Below are positions 15,541 to 23,087 of a DNA stretch of 35,472 nucleotides, one piece after another (positions within the stretch are counted from its first letter, which is position 1; each line of letters begins with the position of its first letter). Both the position numbers and the translations under genes were made by a program. This stretch comes from an uncultured Parabacteroides sp. Its GTDB lineage: Bacteria > Bacteroidota > Bacteroidia > Bacteroidales > Tannerellaceae. The notes beneath the pieces were generated by a model. The model was not told the DNA's origin. It saw only the letters and a program-made list of their open reading frames with translations, and made no database searches. The stretch is from positions 24,279-59,750 of the forward strand of contig CAJTMR010000021.1 of the NCBI GenBank assembly GCA_910577325.1. Reading direction: 5' to 3'.

Positions 15541-15744
15541 ATGGCTAAAAAGGAAAATGGAAATGCAACCAAAAGTTTCATATTGCGTGTGGACGCCGAA
15601 ATGATGGAAGCGATCGAAACCTGGGCAGCCGATGAATTCCGGAGTACAAACGGCCAGATACAATACATCTTGGATCAAGCCTTACGCAAGGCAGGCCGGC
15701 TTAAAAAGAAACGGAAATCAAAATCAGAAGAAGAAAAAGAGTAG
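15541..15744 (+). CDS. Arc-type ribbon-helix-helix DNA-binding protein
   Basis: The 67-residue protein fits the Arc/MetJ ribbon-helix-helix pattern: a beta-strand with alternating side chains (KSFILRVDAE), helix 1 (MMEAIETWAADEF), then STNGQIQYILDQALRKAG as helix 2, and a Lys/Glu-rich tail (KKKRKSKSEEEKE). RHH proteins bind DNA as dimers through the strand. It starts 19 bases after the SPFH gene and is probably co-transcribed. Whether it regulates the operon or works with the membrane protein cannot be told from sequence. No toxin gene is adjacent, so an antitoxin role has no support. Confidence 0.85.
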   Translation: MAKKENGNATKSFILRVDAEMMEAIETWAADEFRSTNGQIQYILDQALRKAGRLKKKRKSKSEEEKE

Positions 15745-15781
15745 AAAACGATAATAACGAAAACCTGTCCGGACGTTTTTT

Positions 15782-15830
15782 AAATTTCCTTCGGTAGAAA
15801 AGAACTTTTCATCCGAAGGAAATTTTATTT
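15782..15830. terminator. Bidirectional intrinsic terminator
   Basis: AAATTTCCTTCGG at 15782-15794 pairs perfectly with CCGAAGGAAATTT at 15813-15825, with A/T-rich runs on both sides. It separates the SPFH/RHH pair from the convergent SPOR gene and can serve both. Confidence 0.88.
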
Positions 15831-15892
15831 TCTACCGGATACCAACCACACAAAACAAATCCATTCGGGAACTTATATATTCAATAATCGAA

Positions 15893-16921
15893 TCAACGAC
15901 TGATAAACAACCAAGCATCTTTATACTTCGGATTGGAACGAAGTGTTGCCATATAGGATTCCGCCGCTTCGCGATTATCGAATTTATCTGCATATATACG
16001 ATATTTCCCATCACGAAGAACCTTGCTAACATGCTTGCATTCGTTACGATCTACACCCGCAATAAATTCATCCGCTTGTGTTTCCAAAGGAAAACTGGCT
16101 ATTACGATATGATACATTTTAGACTGAATAGCGACAGGCTTGGACACAACCGCTTTCTTTTCCAGTATCGGAGCAGGCACAACCTTTCGTACTCCATGCG
16201 CAATCACATCTTCTGGCGCTTCCTGCTTCGTCTCGGCTTCCGCCACTATACCGTCATCGGATAAAACTGTTTCTGGGAAAAGCGACTGTTGGACAGCTAT
16301 CCCGGTCGGAACAAAACTTGCGGTATAGGCATCCTGGTTAACATCTTTCACCGGAGTGGAAACCAACAAAAACAAAGCCACTGCGGCAGCCGAAACCATA
16401 GCCGTGCGGATAAACTTGCGGCTGATCGGAATATAGAAAGTATCTTTCTTTTCTTTTGGGGATGCAAAAAGAGTGACCTCTTCCCGCACTACGGGTAATG
16501 GCTCAAGGACCGGAAAATAAAAAACGGGCAACCCATACGAACCGACACAAAACAAGTTAGTCTCGCTTGGATGGAAAATCATTTGCCCCTCTTCTCCTAT
16601 ACAGAACAAGCCCAACACTCCCAACGACAACTTTCCATACTGTTGCAAAGTGTTCTTCATATCTTCCACATCTTCCTCCAGCATTAGCTGTGCTTGACGG
16701 TAACTCACCGCATACATCTGCATATACGATTCCGACAAAAGCCCGTCATTATGCTGCAGTGTCATATTGAAACCAATCTCTTTTCGCAAAGGATGAAACG
16801 TATGTTGTTCCATCTGTTGCACAGCCGGAACAGCCTGCAGGACAAAACCACCGAACTTCGGCACGATCACACAATCATGCACCAAAAGCAAACGCTCAAT
16901 ATGTGTTACAATTCTAAGCAT
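15893..16921 (-). CDS. HU-CCDC81 and SPOR domain-containing protein
   Basis: The 342-residue protein begins with the HU-CCDC81 region seen in Bacteroidetes: HIERLLLVHDCVIVPKFGGF at 7-26 and a second part to about residue 120. A single membrane segment follows (about 171-190, after the basic SRKFIR), then a low-complexity periplasmic linker and a C-terminal SPOR domain (about 268-340, YHIVIASFPLE...KYRIYADKF). SPOR domains bind glycan strands stripped of stem peptides at the division septum, so it likely links cytoplasmic HU-like domains to septal peptidoglycan. It probably has a cytoplasmic N-terminus. A promoter-like pair lies directly ahead of the ATG, leaving almost no leader. Confidence 0.87.
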   Translation of the reverse strand: MLRIVTHIERLLLVHDCVIVPKFGGFVLQAVPAVQQMEQHTFHPLRKEIGFNMTLQHNDGLLSESYMQMYAVSYRQAQLMLEEDVEDMKNTLQQYGKLSLGVLGLFCIGEEGQMIFHPSETNLFCVGSYGLPVFYFPVLEPLPVVREEVTLFASPKEKKDTFYIPISRKFIRTAMVSAAAVALFLLVSTPVKDVNQDAYTASFVPTGIAVQQSLFPETVLSDDGIVAEAETKQEAPEDVIAHGVRKVVPAPILEKKAVVSKPVAIQSKMYHIVIASFPLETQADEFIAGVDRNECKHVSKVLRDGKYRIYADKFDNREAAESYMATLRSNPKYKDAWLFISR

Positions 16922-16925
16922 ACAA

Positions 16926-16955
16926 CAAAGGTATACATTTGCACGAATCTACAAA
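16926..16955 (-). promoter_or_regulatory. Promoter for the HU-CCDC81/SPOR gene
   Basis: On the minus strand TTTG (16952-16955) and TACCTTTG (16926-16933) are 18 bases apart. The -7 box ends only four bases before the ATG, so the transcript would be nearly leaderless. Confidence 0.5.
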
Positions 16956-17569
16956 AGAAATTCTCATGCAAATTATAAAAAGACGCTACATTCGGAAAGG
17001 TCAAAACGATAAATCATCCCTTTAACAAAGCAAACCCGCCGTGTTTTTATTAGTCTTTTGAATGGTTGAACTGCCTGACAAGGCACTTTAGTTGCCATAC
17101 ACCCCCGTGTTGCCTCTTTTCACACTCGGATGCACGAACCTTATACACCCGGATGTAAAGAGCGACAGATGGAGGTCTCTGTGAAACTACATGTTTGCTT
17201 TTTCCTAAAAAAGAGATGGCTTCCGGAAAATAAGGAACCATATTCGGCCATTTTAAGACTAATTATTATGTATTATCACATTTGTTGATTGATATTTTTT
17301 AATACTCTATATGAATACAAAACAATACAATGCGTTTATCATCAGCATACTATTGAAAATTCTATCTTCTTAATAGTGATGGAGCAGCAATAGAGGAAAC
17401 CACCTCACACAACAATATAAACACCTAATTATCAACATATATATCATAATAAATAAGAAGATGATAGAAGATTTGAAAAAACTTCGCATGTAGATCAGAA
17501 TCTTGAAAAATTTTGGAGAGCTTACCCTGGAATGATATACTAAAACTATTTTATATCCCGTTAATTCTT
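16956..17569. other. Long intergenic region upstream of dxs
   Basis: I see no convincing protein gene here. The part at about 17045-17260 looks different from its AT-rich surroundings and may be a dispersed repeat (separate entry). The stretch 17261-17569 is AT-rich; it holds a small inverted repeat (ACTATT at 17349-17354 with AATAGT at 17372-17377) and no recognised riboswitch. Confidence 0.6.
17045..17260. repeat. Possible dispersed noncoding repeat or small RNA locus
   Basis: This block is clearly richer in GC than its flanks. It carries the short hairpin TGCC-tgaca-AGGCA near 17072-17085. A 63-codon minus-strand frame spans 17050-17241, and its peptide (ending CLVRQFNHSKD) resembles, from memory, spurious hypothetical proteins annotated repeatedly in Parabacteroides and Bacteroides genomes. 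That would fit a multicopy element better than a gene. This is recall, not a search. Confidence 0.4.
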
Positions 17570-17577
17570 TACATTTG
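17570..17577 (+). promoter_or_regulatory. -7 promoter box for dxs-trkA-trkH
   Basis: TACATTTG matches TAnnTTTG and ends 19 bases before ATG 17597. This argues against the longer frame that opens at 17513. Confidence 0.5.
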
Positions 17578-17596
17578 CCACAAAATTATAGCGGTT

Positions 17597-19504
17597 ATGA
17601 CTGAATGCAAAAATGAACACATATTAAAATCCATTGATTGCCCGGAGGATTTACGCAAGTTATCCCCCGGTAAATTGGAACAGGTATGTGCAGAGTTGCG
17701 TCAATATATAATAGATGTACTATCAGAAAACCCCGGACATCTCGGCGCAAGTCTCGGTACGGTAGAGCTGACAGTTGCACTACATTATGTTTTTAATACC
17801 CCCTATGACCGTATTGTATGGGACGTGGGACATCAGGCTTACGGTCATAAAATACTGACCGGACGTCAGAAGGCCTTTCATACACTTCGGAAATTCAAAG
17901 GAATCAGCGGTTTCCCTAACCCTCAGGAAAGTTCCTATGACGCGTTTGTAGCAGGACATGCTTCAAATTCGATTTCAGCAGCCATGGGTATGTCGGTCGC
18001 TTCTGCCCTGAAAGGGGAAAAGGACAGGCACGTAATAGCTGTGATCGGCGACGGAGCCATGACCGGCGGTTTGGCGTTTGAAGGTCTGAACAATGCTTCG
18101 GCCAATCCTAACAATCTGCTTATCATTCTCAATGATAACGATATGGCGATAGATCACGCAGTCGGCGGGTTAAGCCAGTATCTGGTAGATATCACAACCA
18201 GCCAGACGTATAATAAAATGCGCTACGACGTGTACCGAGGACTGCGCAAGATGAAGTTGATCAATAATAACCGCCGAGGGAACATCCTTCGTTTCAATAA
18301 TAGCTTGAAAGCATTACTCACGCAACAACATAATTTGTTCGAAGGATTCAGTATCCGTTATTTCGGGCCGATCGACGGGCATGATGTCGCTTATATGATC
18401 AAGGTACTGAATGATATAAAAGATATGGAAGGCCCGAAGTTGTTACATATCAAAACCAAAAAAGGTAAAGGATTCAAGCCTGCCGAAAAGTCGGCAACGG
18501 AATGGCATGCACCGGGACTGTTCAACAAGGAAACAGGAGAGCGGATCATTGTCCACAAGTCAAACGAGCCTCAACTTTATCAGGATATTTTCGGACATAC
18601 CCTTGTCGAGTTAGCCGAAGAAGATGAACGGATCGTGGGAATTACCCCTGCAATGCCGACAGGTTGTTCCATGACTTACATGATGAAAGCGTTCCCGAAA
18701 CGAGCATTTGATGTCGGGATTGCCGAAGGGCATTCGGTGACTTTCTCAGCCGGACTTGCCAAAGAAGGGATGATACCCTTCTGCAATGTCTACTCTTCTT
18801 TCATGCAGCGTGCATACGATATGATAATACACGATGTCGCCCTTCAGAATCTTCATATGGTGATCTGCCTGGACCGTGCCGGTTTGGTGGGTGAAGACGG
18901 GGCAACACACCACGGGGTGTTCGACCTTGCTTATCTGCGTCCGATCCCGAACCTTATTATCTCGTCACCTTTGAACGAACTGGATTTACGGAACCTGATG
19001 TACACAGGATATAAGAAAAACAACGGTCCATTCGTAATCCGTTATCCACGCGGAAAGGGAGAAATGGCGGATTGGAGGAACAAGATGCAGTTCCTGCCAA
19101 TCGGAAAAGGCAAAAAACTTCGTGACGGGGATGATATTGCGGTCTTGTCGCTCGGTCCTATCGGTAATGAGGTAACAAAGGCAATAAATCAGGTTGAGGA
19201 AGACAATATATCGGTCGCCCATTACGATATGATTTATTTAAAACCGATAGATGAAGAACTGCTGCATGAAGTTGGTAAGAAATTCAACCGTATCATTACT
19301 GTTGAAAACGGTGTGATCAAAGGAGGATTTGGCAGTGCTGTTCTAGAATTTATGGCCGATAACGGTTACACCCCGCTGGTAAAACGTATCGGGGTTCCAG
19401 ATGAGTTTATCGAGCATGGATCGGTCCTTGAGCTGTATAAGCAATGTGGAATGGATGCCGAAAGTATTGCAGGAGAAATAAAAAAGATGGTTATCAAAGG
19501 ATAA
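17597..19504 (+). CDS. dxs: 1-deoxy-D-xylulose-5-phosphate synthase
   Basis: The 635-residue thiamine-diphosphate enzyme condenses pyruvate with glyceraldehyde 3-phosphate to DXP, the entry step of the MEP isoprenoid pathway and a source for thiamine and pyridoxal synthesis. Visible motifs are HLGASLGTVELTVALHY near the N-terminus, VWDVGHQAYGHKILTGR, the thiamine-diphosphate/Mg motif GDGAMTGG at about 151-158 with NDNDMAI, and DRAGLVGEDGATHHG in the transketolase pyrimidine domain. Length is normal for the family. The frame is open to 17513, but the promoter box at 17570-17577 and the usual N-terminus favour ATG 17597. trkA follows after 27 bases, suggesting one transcript. Confidence 0.97.
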   Translation: MTECKNEHILKSIDCPEDLRKLSPGKLEQVCAELRQYIIDVLSENPGHLGASLGTVELTVALHYVFNTPYDRIVWDVGHQAYGHKILTGRQKAFHTLRKFKGISGFPNPQESSYDAFVAGHASNSISAAMGMSVASALKGEKDRHVIAVIGDGAMTGGLAFEGLNNASANPNNLLIILNDNDMAIDHAVGGLSQYLVDITTSQTYNKMRYDVYRGLRKMKLINNNRRGNILRFNNSLKALLTQQHNLFEGFSIRYFGPIDGHDVAYMIKVLNDIKDMEGPKLLHIKTKKGKGFKPAEKSATEWHAPGLFNKETGERIIVHKSNEPQLYQDIFGHTLVELAEEDERIVGITPAMPTGCSMTYMMKAFPKRAFDVGIAEGHSVTFSAGLAKEGMIPFCNVYSSFMQRAYDMIIHDVALQNLHMVICLDRAGLVGEDGATHHGVFDLAYLRPIPNLIISSPLNELDLRNLMYTGYKKNNGPFVIRYPRGKGEMADWRNKMQFLPIGKGKKLRDGDDIAVLSLGPIGNEVTKAINQVEEDNISVAHYDMIYLKPIDEELLHEVGKKFNRIITVENGVIKGGFGSAVLEFMADNGYTPLVKRIGVPDEFIEHGSVLELYKQCGMDAESIAGEIKKMVIKG

Positions 19505-19531
19505 TATATCCCCATAATTACTCTCTATAAA

Positions 19532-20869
19532 ATGAAAATTATTATAGCCGGAGCAGGTGAAGTAGGAACCCACCTGGCAAAGATGTTGTCACAGGAGAAA
19601 CAGGATATTATCCTGATGGATCCAAACGAGGAACGTTTGAATTTTACGAATTCAAGCATGGAGATCCTTCCTATGGTGGGTAATCCGACATCCATTCGGG
19701 ACTTGGAAGAAGCCGGTATTAGAAAAGCGGATCTGTTTATCAGCGTCACGCCGGAAGAAACAACCAATGTGGCTGCCAGTATCCTTGCTTCCAAATTAGG
19801 AGCACGCAAGACATTGACACGTATCAACAATTATGAATACCTGCTCCCTAAGAATAAAGAATTGTTTGAGAAGATGGGAATCGGCTCGATGATCTATCCG
19901 GAAATGCTGGCTGCCAAAGAAATTGTGACAGCAGTCAAACGTCCGTGGACCCGTCAATACTGGGAGTTGTTCGGAGGCGCCTTAATCCTGATAGGCGTGA
20001 AAGTACGTGATAACTCCCGACTCGTAAACAAACAGTTGTCCGAACTGCTGAACGAACAGAAGCTTTATCATATTGTAGCCATTAAACGGCAGAACGAGAC
20101 CATTATCCCCCGCGGTATGGATCGTATAGAGTCGGGAGATATCGTTTTCTTTACAACGACCAAAGGCCATATCGAGGATGTCCGGCTGCATGCGGGCAAG
20201 CGGGACCCCGAAGTAAAGAAAGTCATCATCATGGGAGGCAGCCGCATAGCGATCCGTACCTGCCAATATCTTCCGAACAATATCCGTGTAAAAGTAATCG
20301 AGACAAACAAGGACAAGAGTCACCGTATAGCCGAAGTCGTTCCGGGGAATGTTTTGATCATCAACGGAGATGGACGTGATACTGACCTGTTGATGCAGGA
20401 AGGAATCAAAGACGCACAGGCATTTATCGCACTGACGGATAATTCAAGCACAAACATCTTGGCTTGCCTGGCTGCCAAACGCGCCGGAGTATTCAAGACC
20501 ATCGCCAAGATCGAGAACATCGACTACATTCCTTTGGCGGAAAGCATGGATATCGGTTCGGTCATCAATAAGAAACTGATCGCCGCCAGTCATATCTACC
20601 AATTCCTGTTGGATGCCGACGTATCAAACGTGAAATGTCTCACTTTTGCCAATGCGGATGTGGCGGAACTTGTTGCCCGTCCCGATTCGAAGATTACCCG
20701 TAAGCAGGTAAAAGATTTGAACCTGCCGAAGGATTTGACATTAGGTGGGCTGATCCGTAACGGCGAACCAATGATGATCAAGGGTGATACACATATCCAG
20801 GCTTATGACCACGTTGTGGTGTTCTGCCTGGATACGGCTATGCGCAAATTGGAAGACTACTTTAATTAA
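19532..20869 (+). CDS. trkA: Trk system potassium transporter, peripheral NAD-binding subunit TrkA
   Basis: The 445-residue cytoplasmic protein has two RCK repeats, each a Rossmann NAD-binding domain followed by a TrkA-C domain. The first opens with the nucleotide-binding loop GAGEVG (about 7-12); the second starts near VIIMGGSRIAIRTCQYL. It gates the TrkH channel in response to bound nucleotide. It lies between dxs and trkH and is separated from the trkH ATG by a single base, so the two transporter subunits are co-expressed and probably translationally coupled. Confidence 0.95.
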   Translation: MKIIIAGAGEVGTHLAKMLSQEKQDIILMDPNEERLNFTNSSMEILPMVGNPTSIRDLEEAGIRKADLFISVTPEETTNVAASILASKLGARKTLTRINNYEYLLPKNKELFEKMGIGSMIYPEMLAAKEIVTAVKRPWTRQYWELFGGALILIGVKVRDNSRLVNKQLSELLNEQKLYHIVAIKRQNETIIPRGMDRIESGDIVFFTTTKGHIEDVRLHAGKRDPEVKKVIIMGGSRIAIRTCQYLPNNIRVKVIETNKDKSHRIAEVVPGNVLIINGDGRDTDLLMQEGIKDAQAFIALTDNSSTNILACLAAKRAGVFKTIAKIENIDYIPLAESMDIGSVINKKLIAASHIYQFLLDADVSNVKCLTFANADVAELVARPDSKITRKQVKDLNLPKDLTLGGLIRNGEPMMIKGDTHIQAYDHVVVFCLDTAMRKLEDYFN

Positions 20870-20870
20870 G

Positions 20871-22325
20871 ATGCTAAACATTCGTTTTATAATTAAGATG
20901 CTGGGGATGATGTTCATCCTTGAGACATTGTTTATGCTGGCTGCAACGGCAGTCGCTTTCCTGTATAAAGGGAACGATTTTTATCCACTTCTTCAGTCAA
21001 GCGGTATCATGTTCGGGACGGGAATTCTTTTTACGCTGGTCGGACTAAGGGCCAACGAACATACGGCCAGGCGCCGGGAAGGGATGCTGACTGTTACTTT
21101 AACTTGGGCACTTTTCTCTCTTTTGGGAATGTTGCCTTTCTATTTAGGCGGGTATATCGATAACGTGACGGACGCCTATTTCGAAACGATGTCCGGGTTC
21201 ACAACGACAGGGGCCACCATACTAACTGATATAGAATCACTTCCTCACGGGATATTATTTTGGCGAAGTCTCACACAATGGCAAGGCGGAATCGGAATGA
21301 TCGTGTTTACCATAGCATTGATGCCTATTATCGGCGGTGGAGCCACCCAGATGTTCAATGCCGAGACTCCAGGGATCACACACGAACGTTTCCGTCCGCG
21401 TGTTACCCAAGTCGCCAAGCGCCTATGGGGAGTATATCTGTTCCTGACCATAATCCTTATCGGCCTTTTATGGGCGGGGCCTATGAGCCTATACGACGCT
21501 GTCAATCATGCGCTCACCTGTATTTCCACCGGTGGCTATTCCACAAAGAATGCCAGCATCGCCTATTGGGATTCAGCCTATATCGAATATATTATTACGA
21601 TCTTTATGTTCATCGGAGCAACCAACATCACCCTGATCTATTTCTTTTTTAACGGTAAACCTAAGAAACTGTTTACGGATGAAGAAACACGTTGGTTCTT
21701 TTGGTTCGTGTTGACCATTGCGGTGATGTCGACAACCTGGATCATGTATAAAGGTATTGTAGACGATTTCGAAACAGCTTTCAGACAAACAATATTCCAA
21801 GTTGTGACATTAGTGTCCACGTGCGGGTTTGCAACAGTTGACTATATTCCGTGGGGACCGTTCTTTTGGTTACTGGCATTGGTTCTGATGGTGGTCTGCG
21901 GTTGTGCCGGCTCAACCTGCGGAGGTTTGAAAATGGGACGTTTTGTCATCCTGACCAAGAATCTTTTTAACGAGTTTAAGAAACAGACGCATCCGCATGC
22001 CATTATTCCGGTACGAATGAATGGGCATGCCATTTCAGGTGATATCGTCCATCGGGTACTGGCGTTTACTTTCGCCTATATTGCTTTGATCTTTGTCAGT
22101 TGTATGGTACTGATGATTGACGGGCTGGGATTCGAAGAGACAATCGGGGCTACTATCTCTTCAATCAGCAATGTCGGACCGGGGCTTGGCAGTTTGGGAC
22201 CTGCCGGAAACTATGCCGATGTCCCAACTGTGTCGAAATGGTTCTTGTCTTTCTTGATGATGGTCGGACGTTTAGAGATTTTTACAGTACTGACGATCTT
22301 GTTGCCGGGATTCTGGAAACAATAA
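20871..22325 (+). CDS. trkH: Trk system potassium uptake channel TrkH
   Basis: The 484-residue inner-membrane protein has the repeated helix-pore-helix plan of the TrkH/KtrB family. The four filter segments are visible: SGFTTTGATIL, HALTCISTGGYST, LVSTCGFATVDY and SSISNVGPGLGSLG. It carries potassium inward together with TrkA. The frame extends upstream into trkA, but the first ATG after the trkA stop (20871) gives the usual N-terminus (MLNIRFIIKMLGMM). No clear terminator follows before ruvA. Confidence 0.95.
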   Translation: MLNIRFIIKMLGMMFILETLFMLAATAVAFLYKGNDFYPLLQSSGIMFGTGILFTLVGLRANEHTARRREGMLTVTLTWALFSLLGMLPFYLGGYIDNVTDAYFETMSGFTTTGATILTDIESLPHGILFWRSLTQWQGGIGMIVFTIALMPIIGGGATQMFNAETPGITHERFRPRVTQVAKRLWGVYLFLTIILIGLLWAGPMSLYDAVNHALTCISTGGYSTKNASIAYWDSAYIEYIITIFMFIGATNITLIYFFFNGKPKKLFTDEETRWFFWFVLTIAVMSTTWIMYKGIVDDFETAFRQTIFQVVTLVSTCGFATVDYIPWGPFFWLLALVLMVVCGCAGSTCGGLKMGRFVILTKNLFNEFKKQTHPHAIIPVRMNGHAISGDIVHRVLAFTFAYIALIFVSCMVLMIDGLGFEETIGATISSISNVGPGLGSLGPAGNYADVPTVSKWFLSFLMMVGRLEIFTVLTILLPGFWKQ

Positions 22326-22407
22326 TACCAAAAAATAGAGTTCATATATACGCTTTTGCCAAATTTCGCGTTATATATTAGGTGCAATTTATAAAGATGT
22401 AAGATAC

Positions 22408-23001
22408 ATGATAGAATATATCAAGGGAGAGATTGTGGAATTGACGCCGGCCAGAATGATCTTGGAGTGTGCCGGAATCGGGTATGAACTGAATATCTCC
22501 CTGAATACATATACTTTTTACAATGGGAAACCGACCGGGAAGATTTACGTGTACGAAGTGATACGTGAAGATGCTCATTTGCTTTTTGGATTTGCAGGAA
22601 AAGATGAACGAGAACTGTTTTTGATGCTGACTTCCGTATCAGGAGTCGGTCCCAACACCGCTCGGATGATTCTTTCTTCCCTGTCGCCCGTCGAATTAAT
22701 CCAAGTGATTGCCGATAAAAACGAAACAGCTCTGACAGGAGTCAAAGGAATCGGATTGAAAACGGCTCAACGTATTTTGGTCGACCTCAAAAACAAAGTG
22801 AAACCTATGGAAGGAACAGCTTCTGCAGGTTCTTCATCTGCTGCCACTACCCGTAGTGTTGTCACAGAAGAAGCCGTGGCGGCATTGGTTATGCTGGGAT
22901 TCCAGAAAGCCGCTTCACAAAAAGCGGTTAACTCGATCTTGAAAGGTTCGCCGACATTAGCTGTCGAACAGATCATTAAAACAGCTCTAAGAATGCTTTA
23001 A
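22408..23001 (+). CDS. ruvA: Holliday junction branch migration protein RuvA
   Basis: The 197-residue protein has the three RuvA domains: the N-terminal OB-fold (MIEYIKGEIVELTPARMIL), the helix-hairpin-helix pair (SVSGVGPNTARMILSSL near 73-89 and GVKGIGLKTAQRILVDLKNK near 110-129) and, after an Ala/Ser-rich linker, the C-terminal domain III (AVAALVMLGFQKAASQKAVN) that contacts RuvB. A RuvA tetramer binds the Holliday junction and loads the RuvB motor. ruvB is not in this window. The gene immediately precedes sprA, an order also found in other Bacteroidetes. Confidence 0.97.
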   Translation: MIEYIKGEIVELTPARMILECAGIGYELNISLNTYTFYNGKPTGKIYVYEVIREDAHLLFGFAGKDERELFLMLTSVSGVGPNTARMILSSLSPVELIQVIADKNETALTGVKGIGLKTAQRILVDLKNKVKPMEGTASAGSSSAATTRSVVTEEAVAALVMLGFQKAASQKAVNSILKGSPTLAVEQIIKTALRML

Positions 23002-23002
23002 T

Positions 23003-23084
23003 AATTGAAAATTGAAAATGGATAATTGGAAGTTTCCTTATCACAGGTCTTCAATTGACCATTCTCAATTCTCAATTTTCAATT
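23003..23084. repeat. AT-rich inverted repeat between ruvA and sprA
   Basis: The left arm, built from AATTGAAAATTGAAAATGG repeats (23003-23032), pairs with the right arm (about 23049-23084), which is made of CAATTCTCAATTTTCAATT-type repeats, around a loop of about 16 bases. It begins one base after the ruvA stop and ends three bases before the sprA ATG, so it would form a long hairpin in the mRNA right at the sprA start. It is built like the element at 9171-9251. Confidence 0.8.
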
Positions 23085-23087
23085 AAT

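Noticed and set aside
15541..15744. Ribbon-helix-helix protein as an antitoxin
   Set aside because: No toxin-like gene is next to it; the only partner is the SPFH gene.
17050..17241. A 63-residue minus-strand protein
   Set aside because: Composition and apparent recurrence suggest a repeat or RNA; no promoter box or domain supports a gene.
17513..17596. Extended N-terminus of Dxs
   Set aside because: The -7 box at 17570-17577 lies inside it, and the 28 extra hydrophobic residues are not typical of this cytoplasmic enzyme.
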